From NCBI GenBank assembly GCA_964611385.1, contig CAZSXS010000034.1:1-36657 (forward strand): a stretch of DNA of 36,657 nt, written 5' to 3'. The translations under genes and the position numbers were made by a program. Below, piece after piece: positions 15,059 through 23,745 of this stretch (position 1 is its first letter; each line of letters opens with the position of its first letter). The stretch is from CAZSXS01 sp964611385. GTDB lineage: Bacteria > Bacillota > Clostridia > Lachnospirales > CAYPQA01. The notes beneath the pieces were generated by a model. It searched no databases. It had not been told where the DNA came from and saw nothing but the letters and a program-made list of their open reading frames with translations.

Positions 15059-16627
15059 ATGAGCAACTTTTTACGAAACTTTTTAACACGTTTTTCTGCA
15101 CTTGTAAGCCTGTTCTTGGCAATAGCCATGATTTTTGGCTTTTATGGCTATACAAACGGGCTGAAGGCGGACAGTGTCTTTCGCCTTCAAACGAAAAGCG
15201 GTGATCTCAGTGCCCTTCAAGGAATTGTGATCAAGGGGGATTTACAGGATCTTTCTCATTCCTTGCGTTTTGAAATTAAAGATGGAAGCGTAAACAGACG
15301 CTTCCTTGCTTTCGACAGCCCCAGAGGGGATCAATTTAGCGTATTGTCTAGATCGCTTTGGCCTGAAAAGCAATACACATCAAGCTTGTTCTACCAGCCA
15401 GCGGAGCTCGGGGAACAAGAGAGTAGAACAGAGCTGAACACCTACGACAATCCCAGCGACAGTCGCTACACGACCGTTGAGGAGACTATAGTGACAACGA
15501 CCAAGGTAGCGGAAGTTTATATCAACATCGACTTTCGTGAAAGATACAGCTCCTATTGGCACATAACTCAAAAGAGTGGATTAAGAGCTGAGCCTCCGGA
15601 AGATTTTGTTTTTGAGAGCAAGAAAAGCTACAGCTTTTTAAAAGAGGACAAAGAAAAACAGGCTGATTATAGGCAAGGTGCGCTCTCTTACTCAAGATCT
15701 TATTATGGCGATTTTGAGCAAGTGAACAAAAATCAATATGCCCTCAATAGCGAATATTGCCTTGCGGAAATCGGAGATGAGCTTTACTTTACCTACCCCA
15801 CAGGCCAGGGCTTTTCAGGAACCAACGGAATCTACCGGGTGGATCGCTTTGACCCGTGGTACTTGGATAGCAAAATCAAAGGCTCTGTAAGCTTGATTGT
15901 CGCCTTTGAAATCACTGAGGAGACACAGGTTCTTGGCCTGCACCGCCTTGCTGACAGCTTGCTTCTTGTCACCAGGGAGGAGGGTATCTTTACCCTCCGA
16001 CTGTATCAAAAAGATGGTGTACTGCTATCAACGCTGACCGTTCCTTCTTTTATGATAAAAGATGAGCGCTATATCAGCTTTTCTTCAGAGAACAGTATCA
16101 GCTTTTTGTCTTCTGCGAAAGGAGGCTTCGAAGGTAGCTCTTCCGAAACGACGGGCGCAGACAGTCTCACAAATGGCAATGACTTACGACTGAGCATGCT
16201 AAGTGTGTCGCTTAGTCCAGAGCTTGTTCTCTCAAATTTTGTAGACCTATACAGCCCAGATTATACGAACAAGAACATCCGCATTCACAACATGGCTACT
16301 GTGAACGATAAATTAATTGTCATAGCGGAAGCTTTTGATGTGAGACTGGGAGGTAACGCTGCGGTCTATCCCCTTTCCAGTCAGTATGAACTGATTGATT
16401 TTACCCTGCAAAGTAAGGATTTTATTCTTATCTTCGGAAAGACAAAAAATAAAGATAGCCTTGAGGCTATCTCTGAGTCTGATACGCTTTTATATTGGGG
16501 CGAATTGGAAAGTGATAAGAAAGAAGACTTGTGGGTGTGGAACTCAAGAAAAGTCAATGAAGGCTATCGACATTTCCGTTCCTTAGCGAATGTTCAAATC
16601 GAAGGAGGAGCAGGGCTGAATGAATAA
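15059..16627 (+). CDS. Membrane-anchored extracytoplasmic protein of ABC operon
   Basis: The 522-aa protein has one hydrophobic N-terminal segment (about residues 13-32, LVSLFLAIAMIFGFYGYT) after a positively charged start. A long polar, strand-rich region follows, with no other membrane helix. There is no lipobox Cys, so it is probably an uncleaved signal anchor with the bulk outside. Repeating elements such as LHRLADSLLLVTREEGIFTL resemble beta-propeller blades, but I do not recognise the family. It lies between the permease and ATPase genes and overlaps the latter by 8 nt, so it may be an accessory subunit. The ribosome binding site AGAAAGGA is acceptable. Confidence 0.75.
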   Translation: MSNFLRNFLTRFSALVSLFLAIAMIFGFYGYTNGLKADSVFRLQTKSGDLSALQGIVIKGDLQDLSHSLRFEIKDGSVNRRFLAFDSPRGDQFSVLSRSLWPEKQYTSSLFYQPAELGEQESRTELNTYDNPSDSRYTTVEETIVTTTKVAEVYINIDFRERYSSYWHITQKSGLRAEPPEDFVFESKKSYSFLKEDKEKQADYRQGALSYSRSYYGDFEQVNKNQYALNSEYCLAEIGDELYFTYPTGQGFSGTNGIYRVDRFDPWYLDSKIKGSVSLIVAFEITEETQVLGLHRLADSLLLVTREEGIFTLRLYQKDGVLLSTLTVPSFMIKDERYISFSSENSISFLSSAKGGFEGSSSETTGADSLTNGNDLRLSMLSVSLSPELVLSNFVDLYSPDYTNKNIRIHNMATVNDKLIVIAEAFDVRLGGNAAVYPLSSQYELIDFTLQSKDFILIFGKTKNKDSLEAISESDTLLYWGELESDKKEDLWVWNSRKVNEGYRHFRSLANVQIEGGAGLNE

Positions 16628-17393
16628 GGAAATCAAAGAACAAACCAAGGAACAAACCAAAGAACAAGCTGCCATTGAAATCAAGGAAATCAGCAAATCC
16701 TACCCCGGCTATGGCTTTGTGCTCCGTAATTTTTCTCTAGTGATTCCCAACGGGCAGATTGTGGGCATCTTTGGAGAAAATGGAGCGGGGAAAAGCACTC
16801 TGCTTCGCTGCATCATGGGCTTGACGGCCTTAAACAAGGGCGAGGTCCTAATCGATGGGCTGCCGATTCAAAAGAGTTATCATAAGGTTTCCTTTATCAC
16901 CGAGGAGGGCAGTTCTTTTTCAAGCCTAACTGCGGCAGCCTATGGTCGCTTTCTCCAAGACTTCATTCCAAACTTTAACAAAGAACGTTACCGTCTGCTG
17001 CTGGATTTTTTTGAAATCCGTGACAGAGACAAAATTAAAACCCTATCCAAGGGTCAGAAAACCAAGCTAGAGGTTTCCGCTGGCTTTTCCAAAGGGGCCA
17101 AGTACATTCTGATGGACGAACCCTTTTCTGGAAACGATTTATTCACCAGAAGGGATTTTATGAAGCTCATGGCAGGCAGCTTGAAAGCAGAGGAAAGCAT
17201 AGTCATCTGCACCCATCTGATTGATGAGATTGAGCAGTTTATTGATCGTGCCCTCATCCTCCGCTTTGGAAAAATTTTGGCTGATGTCAGCATGGAGGAT
17301 TTAGCGAACGAAAATAGCACTCTAGCTGAGTACATGATGAAGGCTCTGGACTATGACAAGGAACGATTTTTAAGGATGTTTCTAAGCCGCTAA
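16620..17393 (+). CDS. ABC transporter ATP-binding protein
   Basis: The 257-aa ATPase has Walker A (GENGAGKST), the signature LSKGQKTKLEVSAGF, Walker B (YILMDEPFSG) and the switch His in CTHLIDEI. The signature is LSKGQ rather than the canonical LSGGQ, as in several YtrB/bacitracin-type ATPases. The N-terminus has a short repeated KEQT tract (residues 6-14) before the domain. It is the last gene of the GntR operon and energises the permease at 14204. Its stop overlaps the stop of the convergent HTH gene by 4 nt (CTAA), so no terminator separates them. Confidence 0.95.
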   Translation: MNKEIKEQTKEQTKEQAAIEIKEISKSYPGYGFVLRNFSLVIPNGQIVGIFGENGAGKSTLLRCIMGLTALNKGEVLIDGLPIQKSYHKVSFITEEGSSFSSLTAAAYGRFLQDFIPNFNKERYRLLLDFFEIRDRDKIKTLSKGQKTKLEVSAGFSKGAKYILMDEPFSGNDLFTRRDFMKLMAGSLKAEESIVICTHLIDEIEQFIDRALILRFGKILADVSMEDLANENSTLAEYMMKALDYDKERFLRMFLSR

Positions 17394-18910
17394 ATCCTTT
17401 CGCCATTGGCAATTTTCATAAAAATCTTGGCAACATATTCGTTATCTTTTTTGTAGTCTGGAATTTTTTCATAAATCTCAGAAAAGGCTCTTTGAAAAAA
17501 ACTTAACATTTGGGGGACAAACCCGAACATAAATTTGGTTTTTCCTAAAAGGCCATCGGTATTGATCACAATAACCCAACTGTTATTTTTTAAACAAATT
17601 AGTTTGGGTGGAGAGATCGTGACGGGTGTAGGGATGACGGAAAAATGCAACAAGATGCGATACCGCTTATCCCGAAGCAAAATCTCAGCGGTGTCCTTAA
17701 AATGTCGCAGATACTGCTCACGACTCATCCCCACATGCTTACCTGTTATTGCAGATAGTGCATAATTCGTAATAGTGGGATACGCTAAAGGTGAAACAAT
17801 TTCATCCAACACGTAGTAAAAGCCACTCATGGAATCTGCTTTGCTGCTTTCGATATTGGATCGATATGCATGGTAAAACTCAAAGCAAAGCTTTTTTTCT
17901 TGATTGGTAAAATGGTTGTCGGTCAATATTTCATCTAACAATTCCTCACTCATGGTTGCAAGGCTGAGTGCTTTCCCTGAATGGAAATAAGAATCCGGTC
18001 GGTCGCTTAAACACTCAAAATAATGAATCACTTCTTCAATTTGGGAATGATTTACAATAACTGGAATGTGGGTGGATACTTTCTTTTGCTCTTCCCAAAT
18101 CATCTCTTGTACTTTCGCATACTGATTGTTTTGATACAGACAACTAATCATATCACTTTTATCAGGTTCAAAGCAGTGTCCAACGATGGCCATTCGTCCG
18201 ACCAGCACATAAGTGCTGCTTATTTCTGGTCCTTTTAGTCTAGGATTATAGGTGTACATGGAAAAATTCTCATGAAATGCAAGTTCCAAAAAAATTTGGT
18301 GCAGCATCAAGTTGATAGCATGATCAGTGTTGATTTGAAAGATAAGCTCTAACTTATGTCCCAAATTTAATAAGTTTTTCAACCTTTGATAAAACAGAAC
18401 GGAATACTGCATATGACACGAAACCCAATTTAACTCATCACATTCAAATATTTTAATGACGGCGAAAGTAGGTAGCTTTTCAGCTGCCTCCAGCAGGGCT
18501 GAAAACAATTCCATTCTACCATCAAAACCGTCACACTTAGTGACGTACATATGAGACTGAGCTTCAATTTGTAGAGGCTCAGTATTGGAGCCTGGCCTTC
18601 TGCTATCTGGAATATTTAATATGTAGCTACGGATGCATTTTTTTAAATAATCTTTATGGATACGCTTCTTAACCGGATACACACTTTCAAAATAATTTTC
18701 AAGCAGCTCATTACCAAGCTGCTTATTTTTTTGCACAAAATAATTGACCATTTCTTCGAAGTAAGGCATGTCAGCCAATATTTTGTTGGCTCCATGCCGC
18801 CATTTGCTGATGGAGGTTCGCTCCATACAGATCGCCTTAGCAAGTTCTACAGTGGTAATATTTAATAAGTCCATCAAAACTGCTAAATTTGTTAAGTGCT
18901 TTTTTGGCAT
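17390..18910 (-). CDS. Helix-turn-helix protein with large unknown C-terminal region
   Basis: The 506-aa protein starts with an XRE-like HTH (residues about 6-60: LAVLMDLLNITTVELAKAIC, ERTSISKWRHGANKI). The remaining 440 residues are mixed alpha/beta, with no membrane segment and no domain that I recognise. Segments such as ALLEAAEKLPTFAVIKIFE, LELIFQINTDH and SSTYVLVGRMAIVGHCFEPD suggest a ligand or effector domain. The gene is convergent to the ABC operon and divergent from the chemoreceptor gene. The leader contains inverted repeats that could be autoregulatory sites (see 18911-19237). The targets are unknown; the neighbouring chemoreceptor is one candidate. Confidence 0.75.
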   Translation of the reverse strand: MPKKHLTNLAVLMDLLNITTVELAKAICMERTSISKWRHGANKILADMPYFEEMVNYFVQKNKQLGNELLENYFESVYPVKKRIHKDYLKKCIRSYILNIPDSRRPGSNTEPLQIEAQSHMYVTKCDGFDGRMELFSALLEAAEKLPTFAVIKIFECDELNWVSCHMQYSVLFYQRLKNLLNLGHKLELIFQINTDHAINLMLHQIFLELAFHENFSMYTYNPRLKGPEISSTYVLVGRMAIVGHCFEPDKSDMISCLYQNNQYAKVQEMIWEEQKKVSTHIPVIVNHSQIEEVIHYFECLSDRPDSYFHSGKALSLATMSEELLDEILTDNHFTNQEKKLCFEFYHAYRSNIESSKADSMSGFYYVLDEIVSPLAYPTITNYALSAITGKHVGMSREQYLRHFKDTAEILLRDKRYRILLHFSVIPTPVTISPPKLICLKNNSWVIVINTDGLLGKTKFMFGFVPQMLSFFQRAFSEIYEKIPDYKKDNEYVAKIFMKIANGERI

Positions 18911-19237
18911 ATCAATTCCCTCTCTTTCACGTCAGCCAGTCACAGATCGGTTCGCAATTTCATCTAAATTGATCTGGTAAGTAATTGTAACATATTTATT
19001 TTCTATTTGTAAATAGATTGAAAGGCTTTATTCTAAAACGGATCACAGGCCGATCACCTTCTGCTTGCCGATGGTATGGCTTGTTCTCATTCACACCGAA
19101 GCACAGTGTGTAGACGTGAATCTTGGGCCACTAATATTGAATTATGTAGCTTGATATAGTATTCTGTAAAAGGATAATTGTGTACTTCATAAGCGTGAAG
19201 CTTTTAAAAAAATAATATTAAATAAAGGGGAATCTGT
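18911..19237. other. Divergent intergenic region between HTH and chemoreceptor genes
   Basis: This 327-nt region contains no gene that I can support. On the HTH side there is a CAATTT-5-AAATTG repeat (18955-18971) nested in a CAGATC/GATCTG pair (18943-18948 and 18971-18976), and CTATTT-GT-AAATAG (19003-19016) near a weak minus-strand promoter. On the chemoreceptor side ATTCAC and GTGAAT half-sites flank a 21-nt interval (about 19099-19131), CTTCA/TGAAG forms a small stem near 19190, and the promoter at 19137-19165 is the likely start. Confidence 0.4.
19137..19165 (+). promoter_or_regulatory. Candidate promoter of the chemoreceptor gene
   Basis: TTGAAT (19137-19142), a 17-nt spacer and TATTCT (19160-19165) resemble a moderate sigma-A promoter about 70 nt before the chemoreceptor start. 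I do not see a clear sigma-D (motility) promoter. Confidence 0.35.
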
Positions 19238-21454
19238 ATGAAGAATTTGAAAGTCAAAGTAAAGTTATTAGTAGGGTTTGGGCTGATCTTGGTATTTGTC
19301 ATTGCGCTTGGTGCAATTTCTATCACACAGCTGAGCACGCTGAATCAGACCTCACAGGGCTTTGCCACAACCACGGTTCCAGCAGTGGACGACATCTGGA
19401 CCGTCAGACGCAATTTGATATCAATGGAGCGATACTTGTTGCAGATCATTACTACGAATAATCTAAACGAGATTGCCACCATTGAAAAGAATCTTACCAC
19501 AGACCGGGATGCACTGATGAAGTCATTAGATCACCTTGCACTCCTAATCCCTGATTTCAAAGTTTCCATCAGTAAAATCAAAGAATACATAGAAAAAAAT
19601 ATTTCGGTCCGGAAGGAAATTGTAAGCTTAGCCTCTCAACCAGATATCGAATCCAGTGTCAAAGCCTATGATTTATATGTCAAACAATACGCTCCTGTTT
19701 TCAACCAAGTGGCTACCGATGTTGTATCGCTGTACAATGATATCAATAATCGGATTTCCACTCGTGTCAAGAATGCAAACAGTACTGCCACTGGTGCTTA
19801 TTTCACTGTACTGATCGTATTGGCTCTTGTCATCGTATTTACGATTGTTCTGACCACCTTAATCACAAAATCTATTGTCAGTCCGGTCAAGGAGCTTGAA
19901 TTACTCGCCAAACGAATGGCACAGGGTAATTTCAATGTCAGTTTGAATTATCGAAGTCGGGATGAGCTCGGTACGCTGATCACTTCTTTTGGGTCTTTGA
20001 GAGATATTATTCTTATGCTGATGGACAAAATCAACCGAATGTCCCATGAGTTGGAAAAAGGTGATCTAGACGCCCAAATACCCGAAAACGAGTTTGAAGG
20101 CGAATATCAAAATGTGGCCAAGGCCATAAACCATGCAATCAAAGAACTGGTAAGCGAAACGCTAACGATTATGAACGGCTATAGCAAATTTGGCGAGGGT
20201 AACTTTGATGCTAAGATTCCTGAATTTCCAGGTAAAAAGAAGGTTTTCAACCAGCATTTTGACGAGCTGAAAGGAAATCTGTCCTCCCTCAGTTTAGACG
20301 TGAACAGTCTGATCGCTGCAGCGATAGAAGGCAAGTTGGATACCAGAGTTAATGCCGATGGCTATAAAGGCGACTGGAACAGGTTGATTCAAGGCCTAAA
20401 CAACTTGCTACAGGCCGTAAATTCGCCTATTAACGATGCAAACACCATACTGGCTCAGCTATCCAGAGGTGATTTTGATGTATCAATACAAAAACAATAC
20501 AAGGGCAGCTTTGCTGAAATGGCAAAATCACTAGATAGCATGATCAAGTCCATCGGCTCCTATATTAATGAAATCACGCAAATACTTGGCACATTGTCAA
20601 AGGGAGATTTAAGACAGGAGATCAAGCGAGAGTATTTGGGACAGTTTAATCAAATCAAGGAATCCATAAACCAAATTTCCCAAACGTTGCGAATCACGAT
20701 GGGAGATATTAGGAACTCTGCTGAAAACGTACTGGGAGGGGCAAAGCAAATATCCGAGTCGGCTATGAATATCGCGAATGGTGCCAGTGTCCAAGCAAGC
20801 TCAGTAGAGGAACTGAATGCCTCCATCATTAACATAAATGAAAAAACACACAAAACAGCCGAAGATGCACAGGCAGCGGACGATTTTTCACAGAAATCAA
20901 TGCTCAGTGCTAAGGCTGGGAATACTGAAATGTCGAAAATGCTTGTATCCATGCAGGAGCTGGAGGAGGCCTCTGCTAATATTTATAGAATTATCAAGGT
21001 TATAGATGACATAGCCTTTCAGACAAGCTTGTTGGCTCTTAATGCCGCAGTAGAGGCGGCCAGAGCGGGCGAACAAGGAAAGGGCTTTGCAGTCGTGGCC
21101 CAAGAGGTACGAGCGCTAGCCAGCCGCAGCCAGGATGCCGCTAAAGAAACATCAGCACAAATAGAGGACATCCGAAGTAAGATCAACGATGGAACGAAAA
21201 CAGCGCATCTGACTGCACAATCCTTAGATCAGATTCTTTCGGATATTAATCAAGTATCAGGCATCATTAGCAAGATTTCTACAGCAAGCAAAGAACAGAA
21301 GGAGGGTATTGCTCAAATAACAATAGGCATCAATCAAATCTCCGATGTAGTTCAACGCAACGCCTCAACCTCGGAAGAATCAGCTGCAGTAGCCGAAGAG
21401 CTTAACAGCCAGTCCGAGGTGCTGGCACAGATGGTTTCGGCCTTTACGGTGTAA
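19238..21454 (+). CDS. Methyl-accepting chemotaxis protein with multiple HAMP-like units
   Basis: The 738-aa receptor has TM1 (about residues 8-30), a four-helix-bundle-type sensory region to about 185, TM2 (about 187-211) and a first HAMP domain (about 212-265, SPVKELELLAKRMAQG). Between 265 and 480 the motif L-x-x-G-D/N-F/L-D is repeated (LEKGDLDAQI, FGEGNFDAKI, AIEGKLDTRV, LSRGDFDVSI, LSKGDLRQEI), suggesting about five further HAMP-like units. The signalling tip is present: DDIAFQTSLLALNAAVEAAR, EQGKGFAVVAQEVRALA, around residues 589-628. No CheR-tethering pentapeptide ends the protein. The ligand is unknown. The site AAAGGGG precedes the start. Confidence 0.95.
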   Translation: MKNLKVKVKLLVGFGLILVFVIALGAISITQLSTLNQTSQGFATTTVPAVDDIWTVRRNLISMERYLLQIITTNNLNEIATIEKNLTTDRDALMKSLDHLALLIPDFKVSISKIKEYIEKNISVRKEIVSLASQPDIESSVKAYDLYVKQYAPVFNQVATDVVSLYNDINNRISTRVKNANSTATGAYFTVLIVLALVIVFTIVLTTLITKSIVSPVKELELLAKRMAQGNFNVSLNYRSRDELGTLITSFGSLRDIILMLMDKINRMSHELEKGDLDAQIPENEFEGEYQNVAKAINHAIKELVSETLTIMNGYSKFGEGNFDAKIPEFPGKKKVFNQHFDELKGNLSSLSLDVNSLIAAAIEGKLDTRVNADGYKGDWNRLIQGLNNLLQAVNSPINDANTILAQLSRGDFDVSIQKQYKGSFAEMAKSLDSMIKSIGSYINEITQILGTLSKGDLRQEIKREYLGQFNQIKESINQISQTLRITMGDIRNSAENVLGGAKQISESAMNIANGASVQASSVEELNASIININEKTHKTAEDAQAADDFSQKSMLSAKAGNTEMSKMLVSMQELEEASANIYRIIKVIDDIAFQTSLLALNAAVEAARAGEQGKGFAVVAQEVRALASRSQDAAKETSAQIEDIRSKINDGTKTAHLTAQSLDQILSDINQVSGIISKISTASKEQKEGIAQITIGINQISDVVQRNASTSEESAAVAEELNSQSEVLAQMVSAFTV

Positions 21455-21465
21455 TGGAATCACGA

Positions 21466-21506
21466 AAAAGCCCCCTATGTTATCAAAAATAACATAGGGG
21501 GCTTTT
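21466..21506. terminator. Bidirectional terminator between chemoreceptor gene and glnA
   Basis: Perfect 18-bp arms (21466-21483 and 21489-21506) with a 5-nt loop, beginning AAAAGCCCCCTATG. T-runs lie on both sides, so it serves the chemoreceptor gene (plus) and glnA (minus), which end 11 and 9 nt away. Confidence 0.92.
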
Positions 21507-21515
21507 CCATATTCA

Positions 21516-22835
21516 TTAATACTTACCCAAATACTTCTCAATCTCCCAATCATGCACTTTTTTCGAAAACTGTTCCCACTCAATACGCTTGGCTTTCGTA
21601 TAGTTTTCAAAAATATGTTCTCCGAGGGTGTCTTTGATAACCTGATCCGCACAAAGCTCATTAATAGCTTCTTCAAGGCTGGCAGGTAGATGAAGGACAC
21701 CTTCATTGGAAAGATCGTCATCCGTCATATTATAGATATTCGCCGAAATAGGGGCAGGCGGAAGTATCTTGTTCTTGATCCCGTCCAGACCGGCCATCAG
21801 CATGGCGGCAAGAGCCAGGTACGGATTGCAAGTTGAATCCGGGTTTCGCAACTCAATTCGAGTTCCTACGCCTCTTGCAACAGGAATCCGAATGAGAGGA
21901 CTTCTGTTCCCTGTGGACCAGGCAATGTAAACTGGGGCCTCATAACCGGGCACCAGCCGCTTGTAGGAGTTGACCAAAGGATTGGTAATGGCCGTCATGC
22001 CCTTAGCATGGGTTAACAGCCCTCCGATGAAGTACAGCGCCACCTGAGATAAGCCGTTGGGCTGCTCTGGGTCGTAGAATGCGTTTTGCCCATCCTTAAA
22101 CAAAGACATATTACAGTGCATACCCGAGCCGCACTCATTATCAAGGGGCTTAGGCATAAAGGTTGCATGAAGCTTGAACTTCTTTGCAATCACTTTGACA
22201 ACCAGCTTAAAGGTCGTAATATTGTCAGCGGCTCGAAGCGCATCAGAGTACTTGAAATCAATTTCGTGCTGACCGGGTGCGTTTTCATGATGAGCAGCTT
22301 CAATATTAAAGCCCATTTCCATCAAGTTTTTCACCATGTCAATGCGGGCAACTTCTCCGTTGTCAATGGGCGCAAGGTCAAAATAAGAGGCCTCGTCATG
22401 GGTATTGGTGGTGGGGTTCCCTTTTTCATCAGTCTGGAATAAGAAAAATTCGCACTCTGGCCCAACGCAGAAATCGTAGCCCAAGGCCTTTGCCTCTGCA
22501 ATCGCCTTCCGCAGAACTTGCCGTGGATCGCCAATAAAGGCGGTCTGATCTGGGCGGTAGATGTCACAGATCATGCGGGCAATGGTATAATCCTTGAACC
22601 AAGGCAAAATGGTAAATGTATCTAAATCAGGACGTAAATACATGTCGCTTTCTTCAATACGGACAAAGCCCTCGATGGACGAGCCATCAAACATCAGCTT
22701 ATTATCCAGAGCCTTTTCAAGCTCTGAGGTGGTGATAGCCACATTCTTCAACATACCAAAAATGTCCACAAACTGCAAACGGATAAAGCTTACATTTTTT
22801 TCTTTAACTAGCCTTTTAATGTCTTCCTTCGTCAT
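21516..22835 (-). CDS. glnA: Glutamine synthetase type I
   Basis: The 439-aa enzyme makes glutamine from glutamate, ammonia and ATP. The N-terminal beta-grasp (FVDIFGMLKNVAI, DGSSIEGF) is followed by the catalytic domain with GPECEFFLF, HHENAPGQHEIDF, NECGSGMHCNMSLF, NRSPLIRIPV and RIELRNPDSTCNPY. The length and the lack of the NLYDLPPE adenylylation tyrosine region fit the GSI-alpha group of Firmicutes, which is regulated by feedback and GlnR rather than by adenylylation. The EGFVRIEESDM segment carries the Arg known from B. subtilis feedback inhibition. No glnR gene is adjacent. The promoter at 22877-22905 and a terminator on the other side make it monocistronic. Confidence 0.97.
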   Translation of the reverse strand: MTKEDIKRLVKEKNVSFIRLQFVDIFGMLKNVAITTSELEKALDNKLMFDGSSIEGFVRIEESDMYLRPDLDTFTILPWFKDYTIARMICDIYRPDQTAFIGDPRQVLRKAIAEAKALGYDFCVGPECEFFLFQTDEKGNPTTNTHDEASYFDLAPIDNGEVARIDMVKNLMEMGFNIEAAHHENAPGQHEIDFKYSDALRAADNITTFKLVVKVIAKKFKLHATFMPKPLDNECGSGMHCNMSLFKDGQNAFYDPEQPNGLSQVALYFIGGLLTHAKGMTAITNPLVNSYKRLVPGYEAPVYIAWSTGNRSPLIRIPVARGVGTRIELRNPDSTCNPYLALAAMLMAGLDGIKNKILPPAPISANIYNMTDDDLSNEGVLHLPASLEEAINELCADQVIKDTLGEHIFENYTKAKRIEWEQFSKKVHDWEIEKYLGKY

Positions 22836-22849
22836 ACTTCCTCCAAGAG

Positions 22850-22864
22850 TAGCGCAATGCGCTA
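22850..22864. promoter_or_regulatory. Palindrome in the glnA leader
   Basis: TAGCGC-AAT-GCGCTA lies in the 5' leader of glnA, 14 nt upstream of the start codon and next to the Shine-Dalgarno. It could be a small mRNA hairpin or a protein site. It does not match the GlnR box TGTNA-N7-TNACA. Confidence 0.35.
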
Positions 22865-22876
22865 AAATTTAAGGTA

Positions 22877-22905
22877 AGTATATAGAAACCTTGCTGGGCT
22901 GTCAA
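22877..22905 (-). promoter_or_regulatory. glnA promoter
   Basis: On the minus strand TTGACA (22905-22900), a 17-nt spacer and TATACT (22882-22877) form a near-consensus sigma-A promoter about 40 nt upstream of the glnA start codon. Confidence 0.8.
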
Positions 22906-22931
22906 GAACTTGCAAAAAGGTATTTGGCGAT

Positions 22932-23183
22932 TTACTCAGTCTCCGTAATCATCCTGTACATACTGCTCGCCTCATCCTTTTTAACCTGCTCTTTGATGGA
23001 GGTGATCTCAAACTTAGTCAAGCTACTACCAAAGCGAATTTCGACTATGTCGCCCTCTTTGACTTCGTAGGAGGCCTTGGCCGGCTTGTCATTAACAGTG
23101 ACTCGTCCGGCGTCACAGGCATCGTTTGCGACCGTGCGCCGCTTGATTACCCTTGATACCTTTAAATATTTATCCAGTCTCAT
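22932..23183 (-). CDS. rqcP: S4-domain RNA-binding protein RqcP (YabO/Hsp15-like)
   Basis: The 83-aa protein is a single S4 domain: MRLDKYLKVSRVIKRRTVAN, DAGRVTVNDKPAKASYEVK, GDIVEIRFG. In Firmicutes RqcP (YabO) binds the 50S-peptidyl-tRNA complex and, with RqcH, promotes alanine tailing of stalled nascent chains. An open frame reaches upstream to 23252, but the family starts at MRLDKYL (23183), preceded by GGGAGC with normal spacing. The neighbouring hup gene is the usual partner in Clostridia and Bacilli (hup-yabO), supporting the call. A terminator-like hairpin lies between them. Confidence 0.9.
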   Translation of the reverse strand: MRLDKYLKVSRVIKRRTVANDACDAGRVTVNDKPAKASYEVKEGDIVEIRFGSSLTKFEITSIKEQVKKDEASSMYRMITETE

Positions 23184-23237
23184 AATTTTGCTCCCAATCT
23201 CATTATATTTTTGTTCTATAGAGCGAATGGTAGACAT

Positions 23238-23266
23238 AAAAAAAACCTGCACAGTGAAGTGTGCAG
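23238..23266 (-). terminator. Terminator after hup
   Basis: On the minus strand CTGCACA (23266-23260) pairs with TGTGCAG (23253-23247) around a 6-nt loop, followed by GTTTTTTTT. It lies between hup and rqcP, so it either ends the hup transcript or lowers expression of rqcP. Confidence 0.75.
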
Positions 23267-23292
23267 ATTGGGGCGATTGCTATGCGGCAAAA

Positions 23293-23571
23293 CTAAGCAT
23301 TATTTACGGCATCTTTAAGAGCTTTGCCAACCTTAAAGCGGGGAGCCTTTGAAGCAGGAATACTCATGGCCTCACCAGTCTGAGGATTTCTACCTTCTCT
23401 TGCAGCTCTTTGTGAAACGTCAAAGGTGCCGAACCCGACTAATTGTACCTTTCCACCATCTGCCAACTCATCCGTTACAATCTCTTCAAATGCCTTCAAT
23501 GCCTTCTCCGCATCTTTTTTGGAGATGTCTGCCTTTTCAGCTATTGCGGATACTAACTCTGTTTTATTCAT
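23293..23571 (-). CDS. hup: HU family DNA-binding protein
   Basis: The 92-aa protein is a typical HU: MNKTELVSAIAEKADISKKD, EKALKAFEEIV, VQLVGFGTFDV, then GRNPQTGEAMSIPA in the DNA-binding arm and PRFKVGKALKDAVN. HU dimers bend and compact DNA in the nucleoid. A strong promoter (23611-23639) and AAGGAGGT site imply high expression. It is followed by a terminator and then rqcP. Confidence 0.96.
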   Translation of the reverse strand: MNKTELVSAIAEKADISKKDAEKALKAFEEIVTDELADGGKVQLVGFGTFDVSQRAAREGRNPQTGEAMSIPASKAPRFKVGKALKDAVNNA

Positions 23572-23610
23572 TTAAAAACCTCCTTAAAGTAGTGAATGTC
23601 TCCATAGCTA

Positions 23611-23639
23611 TTTATAAACGTTTTTATAGTATTTGTCAA
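23611..23639 (-). promoter_or_regulatory. hup promoter
   Basis: On the minus strand TTGACA (23639-23634), a 17-nt spacer and TATAAA (23616-23611) lie about 40 nt upstream of the hup start codon. Confidence 0.85.
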
Positions 23640-23745
23640 GGGAAAATCTCAGAAAATCCCAAAAACATCGTATTTTTTGCAGTTTTGCAGGGCTGTGTAA
23701 CCAAGATTTATCCGTTTACTATACTTTTTGGCAAAGTGTGAAAGA

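Noticed and set aside
19020..19237. Cyclic-di-GMP riboswitch upstream of the chemoreceptor gene
   Set aside because: Chemoreceptor genes often follow GEMM elements, but the GCAAA-type conserved core is not present in this leader.
22836..22931. GlnR operator before glnA
   Set aside because: No TGTNA-N7-TNACA site was found between the rqcP and glnA genes; only the short TAGCGC palindrome is there.
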